Shown here piece by piece: positions 7,831 to 18,189 of a DNA stretch of 31,236 bases. The notes under the pieces are model-generated. The model ran no database searches. It was not told the DNA's origin and worked only from the letters and a program-made list of their open reading frames with translations. The DNA is taken from assembly GCA_016987375.1 (NCBI GenBank), contig PJRA01000473.1:572422-603657 (forward strand), read 5' to 3'. Source of the DNA: Brachionus koreanus. Lineage: Eukaryota; Rotifera; Eurotatoria; Ploima; Brachionidae. The translations under genes and the position numbers were made by a program. Positions within the stretch are counted from its first letter, which is position 1. Each line of letters starts with the position of its first letter.

Positions 7831-9010
7831 TTGTTTTTTAGTTTTTTCTTCATTGCAGCTTTACATATGGTTGGATTAACTGTTCTCTTGCTATCCTTTG
7901 TCGGTCTTCCATTTTGAATGGCTCAAAAGTTTATGAATCGAAATTTAATCAAGAGATTAATCAATTTTGTTTGCTGTTAGACCATACAGTTATTAGTTGA
8001 TGATAATTCGAAAATATTTGTCTAAATAATTGGGGAAAGCAACAATTGTTTATTTATTTTATTGTACTTAATGAAAAATTTACTAAAAATCTTGATAATG
8101 CTAAGATAATTTTGGTAGTGATAAATTTTTTTTTAAGTTTTATCAAGATAATATTTAATTTATATTTAATAAAATTTAATTAATATTTAATTATTTGAAT
8201 AAAATAGCATTCAATTCGGTTTATTTTAACATGTAAAATGACTAAAAAGGGTTGGAATTACAAAAATATCTAACCTTTTGAATTAGTTGATTAGTATAAT
8301 TTTGTGCATCAAATCGTTATTAATAAAGTTTAAATTTAGAGTACATTTTATTCAATCAAAAAAATATAAAATCTAGTTTTTTTAATTTTAATTTAAAAAA
8401 AATGTGACTTTAAAAAGCATTCTTGTTTGAAAAATAAAATAAAAAAGTTTAAAAAAAAAAAAAACTATTATTAAAATCATCCAGATAATAAAGTGAGAAA
8501 TTTCTTTATTTGCCCAAAATTGGAATATTTTTTTTAATTTTTTTTATTTACAAGCTGAAATAATAAATTTTAACTATTTTCTCAAAAAACCAAATAGTCT
8601 TGAATTATTCTTTTTATGTGGCTCAGCTGAATTAGTGTCTGATTTCTAAAATTAACAAAAAAATCAATATTATTTTTTAATTTTGAATAAAAATTTTTTA
8701 AAAGTTAAATTAATCCAGTATGTTAAAAAAGTGCAAAATTAAAAACAAACAAAAAAAAAAAACAATTTAAATTTCTTTTTTTTATTAGTATAATACGCAT
8801 TAGATAAAAAGTACTAAATGTTCCTTACTTATTTTGATTAATTTAATTAAAATAAATAAATGATTATTTAATCTAAATCGATTTTTTTTTAATTAAGATT
8901 TTGTGTATAATTTATTTCTTCAATTTGTTACAACAAGAAACAAAGAGCAAAATCTTAACTAATTAGCTCAAACATGTTGATTCTTAAAAAATTTACCTTG
9001 AACAATCAAG
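7831..9010. other. Intergenic AT-rich stretch
   Basis: No open frame with coding character. It contains the repeat core copy at 8206-8232 and many A/T homopolymers. It separates two genes whose 3' ends face each other (GGNBP2 on plus and KIF12 on minus). Confidence 0.5.
8206..8232. repeat. Dispersed repeat core, copy 2
   Basis: Twenty-six of 27 bases match 4326-4352. Flanking similarity continues weakly for about 50 bases (ATGACT...GAATTACAA). Confidence 0.45.
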
Positions 9011-9129
9011 TTATGACCGTTTATTTTTCTCAAGTTGGGGTCACTAGGACTTTTTGTTTGCTTTATCTGTTTAAACTTTCGTGCATAACTTGGCTTTTCT
9101 ATTTCAATTTGTCTTTTTTTAAATTAAAA

Positions 9130-9135
9130 TTTATT
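9130..9135 (-). terminator. Candidate poly(A) signal after KIF12 exon 5
   Basis: AATAAA on the minus strand 31 bases after the TAA at 9166. A second copy lies at 9020-9025. Position supports 9166 as a true gene end. Confidence 0.4.
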
Positions 9136-9165
9136 CCTATATGAAAATGATTTTAAGCTCAATAT

Positions 9166-9252
9166 TTACTCTATTATTTCTTCGCCTGGATCCGACATAG
9201 TCGGTCTGGCAACAACTTTTTTAGGACTTGATCTAGGAGTATTGGCTGATCC
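9166..9252 (-). CDS. KIF12: KIF12 putative terminal exon 5
   Basis: The acceptor CTATTTAG ends at 9253 and the stop TAA is at 9168-9166. It encodes GSANTPRSSPKKVVARPTMS, then DPGEEIIE. It is phase 0, matching the exon 4 donor. It is a distinct GC-richer island in very AT-rich DNA, 2.15 kb downstream of exon 4 with nothing exon-like between. The tail has no motif I know, so membership in this gene rests on phase, strand, splice signals and order. Confidence 0.6.
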   Translation of the reverse strand, partial: GSANTPRSSPKKVVARPTMSDPGEEIIE

Positions 9253-12200
9253 CTAAATAGATTAAATAAAATTATCATTAGTCGCTTTGGTTTTTATTTA
9301 AATTAAATGACTTTTGATAAATCAAGAAAGGTTTTTTTTTTTCATTTTTATCAATTAAAAAAGCTTTTAAGATAAAAAATATTGAAATATAACATACAAA
9401 TAAAATACGGTCACATGAATGTAGTGAAAATTAGCCATTAAAGAAAAAACATTTTACATGCTAGAAAATTCTGTTGCTTTTCCACTACGCTCATAAAAAC
9501 AGCCAAAATATTTATTTATTGCAAAATAAATTTTTAAAAACAAATTTTTTTGAAATTGAAAGAGTTTTATTTAAAAAAAAAATATAATCTTTACTTTATT
9601 TTCTTTTTTTTTAACATCGCCTTGAAGGCGTTCATTGAAATAATATATAAATAAATAAAATAGAATGAGCCAATTTTTTCAAAAGATAAAAAATCATCTG
9701 AATTCAAACCATTACATTTATTTGCTTGGATTTTACTATGCATTAATTTGTAAAAAAAAAATTCTTTTATTTACTTTATGTACATTATCTTTTAAAATTT
9801 AAAAATTTTTTCAATTAAACCAAGTTAAATTTATTGAACTGTCTTATTTGGATAAAAATTGAATAAAAATTAAATAAAAATCCAATTTAAATAAAGCTAA
9901 ATTGTACGAAGTTGCTTGGGTATATATTGTAATTTTCCTATGTAAAGATTACATACACTGTTTCATATAGCATAAAGTTCATTAAGTACATTTATGTCGA
10001 TGATGCTTGTAATATCTTATTTAACAATTAATAAATGATTTCCTAGTAGAAACATATTTTTACACAGAAATATCTGTCTACATAAAGAATATCCAACATG
10101 TTCTAGAAAAATTTTTTTTTTCTATTTTTTTCTATTGAAAAGAGTTGACAGATAAAATATAAAAATTTCCTTTACTGGTTTGGTAAATTATCAAAAAAGC
10201 AGTGTTTAAAATTAAATTCTCATAATGACAAGATATCAAAATAGAATTTTCAAAGTGACATAAAAATAATACATAACCAAAATAGCTTTATTATTATATG
10301 AAACAATTTTTTTCACTTATTAGATATCATTTCATATTTTACACACTTTGATTGTAATTTACCGGTTCTTAATTTTAATAAATTGTTTTCAATTTTATTT
10401 GTTCGTTTCTAAATGAATCCACATACTGATATGTTAAAGGGTGGTTGTTTAAGATTCCTAAAATGAGTTATTCCAAGGCTCAAAAAAACTGTTAGTTCTT
10501 AGTAAATCGTCTAACAAACAACTAAAGAGTATTCATCCATTTAAAAAATGAGTAAGAAATAATAAATTTTGTATGGTATTTAATACTATACTATTTTGAT
10601 AATTTCAAAGTGATTCATGTCATTTTAAAGTATTTAATTCAATGTTTTTTTTTTATTTTGATTGTCTTATTTTGATCATTGCTATTTTAATACACTGGTT
10701 TTTACTAACGCCATTGACAATATGTCTTTTTTTTTTCAATTTAGATTATTTTTTTTTCTTCATATCATCCACTGTCGACCGTGCTGAATAAAAATCATTA
10801 TATTTTAATTAATAAACTTAAAATGAAATGTGAAAAAAAATTTTTTTTTTAAATTTAAGGCAATGTGAATTTTCATACAAAATTTTCAATACAAAAATCA
10901 AAAAATTTTAAAACTTTTGTTCTAAAGACCCAAATTTGTTCTGCTATTGAAACAAATTTGTACTGCTGAAGTCTGCAAAATCTCTGCAAAATTTCAATCA
11001 ACATAAAAATATTGAGCAGAACAAATTTGGGCCTTTAGAACAAAAGTTTTAAAATTTTTTAATTTTTGTATTGAAAATTTTGTATGAAAATTCACATTGC
11101 CTTAAATTTTTGGGTATTTTATTAAAAAATTGTGTAATCAATTGTGTAAAGGGTCCTTTCTTTATACTTAAAATAGAATATTTCATCTTTTCATGGACAC
11201 TGAGACTTGTATTTTGCCAAATCAATCAAGTGTAAATGGTTTTTAGATTCGATTCTAAGTTCATAGGGCTTTATTGACAATTAAATTAAAAAAAAAACTA
11301 GAAGCTTAGGATAAAAATTCAAAGTGAATGGTTAGATTTATCAAAAGTCAATTAATAAAAAAAAAAAAAATTTAAAAATTTAATTTTTTTTTTCTCAAAT
11401 TACTTGTTGAAATGTGTATTTGGAATTTTTGTCTATTTTGGGCAAAGTGCGTCCATTTGCATTTGCATTTTTGACAAGATTTTTTTGTGCACCATTCGAC
11501 TCGACAACAACATAATTTGGATCGGTTAAATATTCAGTGGCAATGCCCTGTGTTCTGAGCACTTGGTCCAATTTACGCGCCAATTTTTCATTCTCTCTGG
11601 TCAATATTTCGTGCTCTTTGCGCACCTTTTCCCTAAATCTTTCCAATTGAGAGTTTTCATTCTTGAGATTTTTATTCTCTTTCATGTACTCTCTTAGTCG
11701 GCCATACAGCTCGGACTCGGTCGATGCCGAGCTGTGCGATGAGCCATTTCTGATCTTGGGAAATCTGGATCCGCTGGATGAAGAAGTTGTCGACGCATTG
11801 TTTCCGTTCGGATAGCCCAGTTGCTGTTTTAGAACATGATTTTCTTCTTTTAGCTTTCTAAGCTCTCTCTTGAGCTTTATGACTACGTTTTCTCTTGAAT
11901 CTGTCTTGGCCAGTGGCACATTTTCGATGTTCTGGGCTCGATTGGCATACCGTAGAGTGTTCAAGCTCTCATTTTCGCAAGTCATAACAGGAGAAATGCA
12001 CGCTATCATTAGAGTTATGCCAGAACCGCCAAGACTCTCGCTCAATAGCTTGGTAAGCTTTGAATCTCGGTAGGGAATGTGTCCATCTCGTTTGTTAGGA
12101 TCACTAAGTGCAGATATGCACGTGCCAAGCACCAATAAGCTTTTGTTAATGTTGTTTGTTTCGGTTAGCTGTTTGCCTTTGGACATAGTCACTTTGACTT

Positions 12201-15200
12201 TTTCACTGCCAGCCAAGTCGACAAATATCAGCTTGCCAAGCTTGGTCATTTGCTCGCGCGGGTCGTCTGAGTTTTGTAGCTCATTTTCAACTTGTATTGT
12301 GAGGATGGCGTGCGAACGGCTCGAGTGCTCGTTTAATAAGTGCGATGCGGTCGAGCGATTGTACTCGCCTTCCCGCAATATGGTCAATATTTCGTCCATT
12401 GTTTCAATATAGGTTGCAAACAGGTTATCAACAAAAAAGCCTTCTTCTTGACTGCCGCGTATTTCCAGCTTGCGTCCACTATTCGGATTAATCAAGTCAC
12501 GGATTTGTTCATTGTAAATTTCGTAGTAGGACACACGAATGTAAAACACCGACTGAGAATCACTTGTACGCTGTCTAAGCTGATTGAAAAGATAATTAAT
12601 CGAGCGTGGTATCAGACCAAAGTGAAGATATCTGTCCTGGGTATTCATTTCATACTTAAAAATAAAAATTATAAAAAAATTTTTGTCCAGAATGTCATTT
12701 TGATTTTAGCCATGTTAATGTAATTTTACATTTATGCATCAGTTTACGCTAATTTAAAAAATTTAGTAATAAAAAAAAAAGTTTGCTAATCTTCAAAATA
12801 GGAACCATTATGCTTTTAAGTTTTTATTCATCTAATAGCAAGTAGTTCGATTCCTCTATTGAATCTGGTCTATATGTTGGATGTGGAATAACATGGATTC
12901 TTTGCAGCTCTTCTATTTTTGACATCTTTCTTTATTCTACCTGTACGAGGTCTAGCGTAATTCCATCAAACACACAGCATCAACTCTTTTTATTTTAGTG
13001 TCCTCTTTTAACTACTGGCTTACATTGATTTCTGTTATCAAAATTTCAAAAATAGATCCACTTCTCATCAAAAATACTGATCTGTCAGAAAAATCGTTCA
13101 TCTAGAAGATTTTTTTCAATAGTTTCCCACAAATTTAACACATAATCTCTTTATATTCTTTACGATTTACTTCTCATGTTGATAGACATTTTTTCCAATG
13201 GTGAAACTTTGTCAAATTTACTGTAAAAAAGAACAGAAATTTTTTTTTTTTTTATTTAAAAATAAAGAAATCATTCTGGTCGCATTAAAAAACAATTTAA
13301 AAAATAGCATAATAAATCTAGCAGTGTGTGAGTAAAGAAAGGTAAAAAAGGCATGTAGAAAAACTATTTTAAATTTAACATTGTTTTATTAACAATACTA
13401 AAACAGCATAGTCAATTTAACAAGGATTTTATTTTTTTTTCAATTTAACTTTTCTTAAATTTATTTTAACTTTATTTTATTCTGAATGAGCATACAACAA
13501 AAAAATAATAAATTTGTACTTGTATGAAAACATTTTGTTTTGAAACAGTAAAATTGTGCTCTGATAGATTCATAAAATTATCGAATAGTTAACTCATTAT
13601 TTTTTACTTAGCTAATTTAAACTTAGCTAGCGTCAGCTTTTTTAATATATTTTGCTATTTTGGTTTAATTAATTTAATAATGCTATTTCAAAATTTACTA
13701 CTTTATCATATACTCCTCGGAAACCTCTGTTAGCTTTGTTTAATCAATTTAAGGTGACAAGATATGGTTGATTGTGATGTGTAAAGTTCATTTGTAAATT
13801 GAAGTATACCAAGCTTGGTTTGCTCTCAACAGCAATAAGTAGAATATTCATATAAAGAATGTTTGGTATTTTTTAAAACCAATTTTGAACCCTTCTTACT
13901 TAAAGCACATTTTCACCTTTCATAGATATTTCCCGAAATGCCTTTTACAGATTTCAAAATTTCAAAATTTTAATTTTAGAAAATTTCTTAGGATCAAAGA
14001 GTTGGACATAGCATTTTGAAGAGCATTTAATTATGTTTTTTTAAAATATAATGTGCCTCAAAGACAATTTTAGAATTACATAGATTCTAAAATAAAAAAT
14101 TTTCAATCTTATTGCTAAAATTTTTCCGCTAAAATTCATAAATTTTCGTGAATTTACAAAAATTGGCGCAAATGCGCTAATTAATATGGCTAAAATCAAA
14201 ACTGTTAGTCTATGTAATATGGTTAAAATAGTACTGCGCCAGCTGGTCCGACCATGGTGTATGTTTTTCCGCTTCCTGTTTGACCATAAGCAAAACATGT
14301 GCACACATAGCCGTCAATGGCCAAGTCTATTAGACGTTTTATGCCACAGTAGTTGAACATTTCATCCTGATTTGTGTTCGGGTCAAAGACCGAATCAAAA
14401 AAAAATTTTCGACTTTGTGTCTTGCCTTCAACCTAAATAAAAAAAAAAATTCCGTAAATAAAATTTTCTTAATTTTGAGACAATTAAGAAAATTTGAAAA
14501 TTTTTTTTGGTCTTTTTATAGATTTAATTTAATTTGAATAAAATAATTTCATGGAAAAAAAACGGTTTTATGGAGAAAAAAGTGCAACATGTGATCTTAG
14601 TAGACTATTCATGGTCATATGTTTTAATGTGGAATAGTAAACAAAAAGAAATTAATCTTTAATTATTTAATTAAAGCTTTTAAACAATAAATATTGTAAA
14701 ATTCTAGTTTTTAATATGATTAAATTTTTCAAAATTTTCAATACATATTGTAATTTTGTTCTAAAATAAAAATTTTTTTCTAGGCCAACTAAAACATTAA
14801 GTCACTATTCCGTTTAAGATGACCATTTCTATTCAGAAATAAATATTTTTACCACAAAAAATACTTTGACCTGATATATTTTTTTAAATTAAATGAAATT
14901 TGAGTTTTACAATTCAAATTTAGTTTAAAAAATTTTTTTTGGCAAATTTTAAAAATATTTGTTTATACAGTTCGCTTTTTTATTCTTTGATAAACTAAAC
15001 ATCTTTATGTCAAATCAATAATTGACCATCAAATAATAAAGTGTACCTTGTCATTTGCCTTTGCAATTTAATAAAAAAAATTGAAAGAGAACAATGTTGG
15101 ATTATAAAATTTTCATAGCAATTTTAGACTTAAAGTTTTTAAAATTCAAAATTTTTTTTTATTTTTTTTTTAAATTAAAATTCCCAATTCCTTTAAATTT

Positions 15201-16203
15201 TATGACTAAAAAATAATTAAATATTTTCCACTTTAAACAGCTTCAAGCTTAAATTTAAAAAAATATAGTAAAAAAATGAATATTTTATAAGCAAATATAC
15301 TTTATTATTTAATTTTAAGCATTTATTTGAAATAATAAAAGATTAATAATTTAAATTTATGAGCTTGAAAAGACACAATATTAAAATCATTTATTTGCAA
15401 TGATTTAAGGCTAAATAAACACCCCCCTCCCTTTCGCTGACTAAATTGATATGTCTAGGCTATGGAAATTAAATTAAAGCCCGCAAATAAACGAACAAGG
15501 TCTTAAACAAACATTTTTAATGAAAAAAAAATCTATAAATTCTAATTAAAAATTAATAGCTAACAAAATTAAAATAACTTACAATCAAAGTTGATCTGTC
15601 ACATGATACAATTTCTTGATCATCATTTGCTTGTTCCTGGTCACTAGTAGGTCTAATTCGCACAACCACACGAACTTTATCTTTTTCACCAAATTGATTG
15701 TTTGAGTCTTGATAGCTTGAACAAAAAAAAAATAAATAGCAAAAATTTTAAACTAAAAAACTCTTATTTATTCATGGTTTAAGCTTTTAAATGAATTACT
15801 TTTTTTTCTTTTTATTTTTATTGCTTTTAATACTAGTTACATCAGGCTTGGAGCCAGTAATAATAGAAGAGGACACTCGAGAAGTAGACGTAGCAAAGCT
15901 ACTAATTTGACTTCCACTAAGAGCAACAATAGACTCAGATTTTGCGCTATTTACTATGTCAATAAAATCTGTCTGAACAGCCCGGTTAGTTAAATTCTGA
16001 CTAACTAATTTAGCTTCTTTATTTAGAGAAGAAAGTGTTTCGTTGGAAACCCTGCGGCTATTGACCGCTTTACTAGGCTCGAACTCGACACTTTTTCTCT
16101 TTATTGGACTTTCGTTCAAACCATAAGATTGGCTCTTAAATTTTTGATCAGCTATCATGAACACTCTTGGACTACACAACTCTGGCAAAGTTTTCACTGA
16201 CAT
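9166..16203 (-). CDS. KIF12: KIF12-type kinesin, five exons, about 690 aa
   Basis: Exons (minus): 16203-15800, 15715-15583, 14432-14235, 12654-11404 and 9252-9166, with compatible phases throughout. The predicted protein has a Ser/Thr/Lys-rich N-terminal extension (1-134), the first motor strand KVRVVVRIRPTS, P-loop GQTGSGKT (about 229-236), switch I NEHSSRSH (about 353-360), switch II DLAGSEK (about 391-397), YRDSKLTKLL, then LYGRLREYMKENKNLKNENS coiled coil. That coiled-coil block and IPRS/SYLEIYNEQ-like segments match KIF12 better than other kinesins. KIF12 is a microtubule motor ATPase, linked in vertebrates to kidney and liver epithelium. The length is close to human KIF12, but the N-terminal extension is unusual for a family whose motor begins near the N-terminus. 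The fourth and fifth exons could alternatively be unjoined (stop at 11395-11397). Confidence 0.9.
9253..10850. other. KIF12 intron 4, distal part
   Basis: AT-rich with no exon-like island. A small hairpin CGCCTT-G-AAGGCG lies near 9618-9630. No other structure was recognised. Confidence 0.45.
10851..11109. repeat. Near-perfect inverted repeat, 95-bp arms, 69-bp spacer
   Basis: The left arm 10851-10945 and right arm 11015-11109 are reverse complements with only a few mismatches (for example AAGACCC against GGGCCTTT and TCAAAAAATT against AATTTTTTAA). The outer ends are AAATTTAAGG and CCTTAAATTT. The spacer includes TGCAAAATCTCTGCAAAAT, also found around 20030-20150. It is non-coding, probably a short MITE or fold-back unit. 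It is transcribed as part of KIF12 intron 4 and would fold into a long hairpin RNA. The target duplication could not be called because the flanks are A/T runs. Confidence 0.85.
11110..11394. other. Intron or 3' UTR of KIF12 next to exon 4
   Basis: No coding signal. AATAAA on the minus strand at 11270-11275 would serve a transcript that ends after exon 4 without splicing to exon 5. Confidence 0.35.
11404..12654 (-). CDS. KIF12: KIF12 exon 4, rest of motor and coiled coil
   Basis: The acceptor TTTTTAAG ends at 12655 and the likely donor CAA|GTAATT is at 11404/11403. This gives 417 codons from YEMNTQDRY to KYTFQQ. It carries SYYEIYNEQIRDL, NEHSSRSH, VDLAGSEK, NKSLLVLG, HIPYRDSKLTKLL, TLRYANRAQNIEN and then heptad-rich helices around 500-530 and 575-615 with a Ser-rich linker between. 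Without splicing the frame ends Val-Ile-stop at 11395. Confidence 0.95.
12822..13230 (-). pseudogene. mariner-family transposase remnant, second copy
   Basis: On the minus strand, FDEKWIYF-stop-NFDNRNQ (about 13085-13030) matches the copy at 3553-3790. It is followed near 12860-12930 by ELQRIHVIPHPTYRPDSIEE, then SNYLLLDE, the block around the third catalytic aspartate (HPPYSPDLAP.DYHLF in active mariners). The middle of the gene is compressed and frame-shifted, so it is inactive. It sits in KIF12 intron 3 in the same orientation as the gene. Upstream similarity to the first copy reaches TTTGTCAAATTTACTG at about 13208-13223. Confidence 0.75.
13231..14234. other. KIF12 intron 3 with dispersed repeat copies
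   Basis: The remainder of the intron. CCCTTCTTACT.AAAGCACATTTTC near 13890 also occurs near 3928, next to the first mariner remnant, and the repeat core occurs near 14022-14048. No coding signal was seen before exon 3. Confidence 0.45.
14022..14048. repeat. Dispersed repeat core, copy 3 (divergent)
   Basis: Similar to 4326-4352 with several changes. The upstream GTTGGACATA...TTTTGAAGAGCAT is shared with copy 1. Confidence 0.35.
14235..14432 (-). CDS. KIF12: KIF12 exon 3, nucleotide-binding P-loop
   Basis: The acceptor TTATTTAG ends at 14433 and the donor GCA|GTACTA is at 14235/14234. The exon is 66 codons, phase 0 on both sides. It encodes VEGKTQSRKFFFDSVFDP, then CFAYGQTGSGKTYTMVGPAG. FDSVF and AYGQTGSGKT are hallmark kinesin motor motifs. 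Confidence 0.93.
14433..15582. other. KIF12 intron 2
   Basis: A 1,150-bp GT-AG intron, almost pure A/T, with nothing recognisable apart from a C-run near 15421-15432. Confidence 0.6.
15583..15715 (-). CDS. KIF12: KIF12 exon 2, first motor strand
   Basis: The acceptor TTTTGTTCAAG ends at 15716 and the consensus donor ATT|GTAAGT is at 15583/15582. The exon encodes YQDSNNQFGEKD, then KVRVVVRIRPTSDQEQAND, then EIVSCDRSTLI. KVRV.VRIRP is the universal opening beta-strand of the kinesin motor. Confidence 0.9.
15800..16203 (-). CDS. KIF12: KIF12 exon 1, N-terminal extension
   Basis: ATG at 16203-16201 in the context AAAAATG, with a TAA in frame about 60 bases upstream and no other ATG between. Residues MSVKTLPELCSPRVFM begin a 134-residue Ser/Thr/Asn-rich, apparently disordered region ending in an Asn/Lys run. 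The donor A|GTAATT at 15800/15799 leaves two bases (AA), which the next exon completes to Asn. If read through, the frame would stop three bases later. Confidence 0.8.
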
Positions 16204-17059
16204 TTTTAGAAGTTGTTTGTTTATTGATGTTAAAATAAGAAGCGGCACAAATGTAGAAATTTAATCTTCAAAGCCCTAATGAACCAAAATCCATAGCTAA
16301 TCTGACATGAATTAGTTTTTTCTTTTATTTTTATCAACTTGCATGTATTTTAGTTTAAGTGTAGGCTCGTAATTGCATGCAAAATAAAAACTAGCTTTTT
16401 AAAAAAGATGCTATTGCATGAGTGTGATATTAAGACTTGAAAAATTAATGTCTATATTGTGTAATTTTATTTTATTCTAAAATAGAAATAAAAATCAGCT
16501 TCAAAATTTAATAGAATGATGGATTATAAATTTTTTGTTGTTGTTCTTTTTTTCCATTTGGAATAAATTTATGCATATTTCATTTGTGTTAATACTTAAT
16601 AAGACTTTGAATTCTTTTTTCTTTCCGGCAAATATTAATAAAGAAATAAACTTAATTTAATTTAATTTTTTTTCTATTAATATGTTTTATTATCTCAGCT
16701 ATAAGAGATTTTTGTTAAAAATTGCACCAAAATTCGGTCCCAATTTCCTAACGAAAATACAAACTGTCTTGCAATAGAACTTGAAAGATTTTTTTGTTTG
16801 CTCTTTAAGCAACAACAAATACAAATAGTATTAAAATAAATTTTTTAAAAAAATACAAATAAATTATATCGATCTTATTTGTAAGAGAAAATTATTTGCA
16901 ATTAGACTTAATAAAAAATTTTAATTTTAAATGAATCAGTTAAATAGAAAAAATTTTTCCTCTTATAGTTCTGGTAATAAAATTAAAGTTAAGTTAATCT
17001 ATTTTTGAAAAGAATATTATTATTATAAAAAATATTTTTATAAAAAAAACTATGACTCA
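16204..17059. other. Upstream region of KIF12
   Basis: It contains the KIF12 5' leader and presumably its promoter. I see no clear TATA box in a distinctive context, and no coding signal. Confidence 0.35.
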
Positions 17060-17158
17060 TTTAAAATTTTAACGAGTCATTTAGAATAATTAGCTTAACT
17101 TTGACTTGAGAATCAAACGGACAGTATGTCGGGCTAGTTGTATCTTCCTCTTCTTTTA
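17060..17158 (-). CDS. Candidate short terminal exon, unrecognised
   Basis: A GC-richer island on the minus strand after TTTAATACAG (ends 17159). One frame reads KEEEDTTSPTYCPFDSQVKV, then KLIILNDSLKF and a stop near 17060. Another reads KKRKIQLARHTVRLILKSKL, then S and a stop. Neither joins with the canonical phase of the candidate exon at 18103-18189 through this acceptor: that join gives a stop after nine residues. It is either an exon of another transcript, has an unusual acceptor, or is not coding. Confidence 0.25.
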
Positions 17159-18102
17159 CTGTATTAAATTAAATATTTTTTCTTAGCCCATTTCATTTCT
17201 GCAAAATAAAATATTTATGAAATTAACACTGAATTTATGCGTTTTATTCTTAAAATATCAAAAAATTGAATAAACTTGTCAACACTAACGCTTATTAATC
17301 GCTTATTTCAATTTATGAAAATAAATATCATTGACAAAAATCACCGAAAAATAGCTTTGATATTACTTTGATATAAAAAATTATGTTTGATAAAAATATT
17401 TTTTTTTATCAGTTTAGTAGAATTTCTGAAATAAAAAAAGAACTAAAAACCTAATTTAAATTAATTTATATTTAATAGCCTCAATTAAAATTAAAATGAG
17501 TGTTAAACGCTTTTTTCTAAATATTTTAAAATGAGAAAAAAAAACTAAAAACTTTAAATAAATATCAATTTTGAAGAATAGTCTTCAAAATACCAATAAA
17601 CTAAAGCTTTATTATTTTGAATTTTGTTTTAAAGTAAAAAAAAATAAAATTTTTTAGCTATCAATTTTCTGTTTTTTTTTTCTATTTATAAAAAATTTAT
17701 AAATGAATTAGAATTTTAAATTAACCACATTGAATATTAAAAAAAGATTAAACTTTTTCCTAATTATTGTATAAATAATAAATGATAAAATTCCGACCAA
17801 AAAATAAATTGATCTTAATTCTTTTTCATTTTAGAATCAAATTGAATTAACAAAAAAAAATTTAATAGCTCCATCATTTCCTATATTTTCACAGATTGAT
17901 GTAGTTTTTCAAATCTAATGTTTAGCAAATATGCATAGGTGTTATTAGAAATGTTTTTTTTTGTATTTAGAACCCAAATTGGAAGTCGGCTTATTGGAAA
18001 AGCTTTTAACAGACAAAAAATTGATTCATTCAAATATTTAAATTGTAAATATTTGATTTTTTTTAAAGCATGAATTTTATTTTAATCACTAAACGGACTT
18101 AC

Positions 18103-18189
18103 TTAACAGTTTGAATATATTGAACAGTTGGTGAAGCAATCATGGAAGATTGACCTGAAGCCGAGTAATATAAGGCCATTGATGAAAAT
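18103..18189 (-). CDS. Candidate exon with ATG and strong donor, unrecognised
   Basis: It is bounded by the acceptor AAATCAG (ends 18190) and the donor GTTAA|GTAAGT (18103/18102). From ATG at 18179 it reads MALYYSASGQSSMIASPTVQ, then YIQTV. It is a clear GC-richer island in A/T-rich flanks, and both splice signals are good. It could be a first coding exon, or an internal exon of the gene that starts at 23389. A direct join to that exon yields TAA at the junction. No family recognised. Confidence 0.4.
   Translation of the reverse strand: MFINGLILLGFRSIFHDCFTNCSIYSNC

Noticed and set aside
11870..12723. Three overlapping plus-strand open frames of 67-127 codons
   Set aside because: They lie opposite KIF12 exon 4 and have no motifs of their own. 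They are antisense shadows of the kinesin frame.
12840..12900. GTTCGATTCCTC resembling a tRNA T-arm
   Set aside because: No matching acceptor, D or anticodon arms around it. It falls inside the mariner coding remnant.
14041..14304. 87-codon minus frame over KIF12 exon 3
   Set aside because: Wrong frame. The kinesin P-loop is in the neighbouring frame, with proper splice sites at 14432 and 14235.
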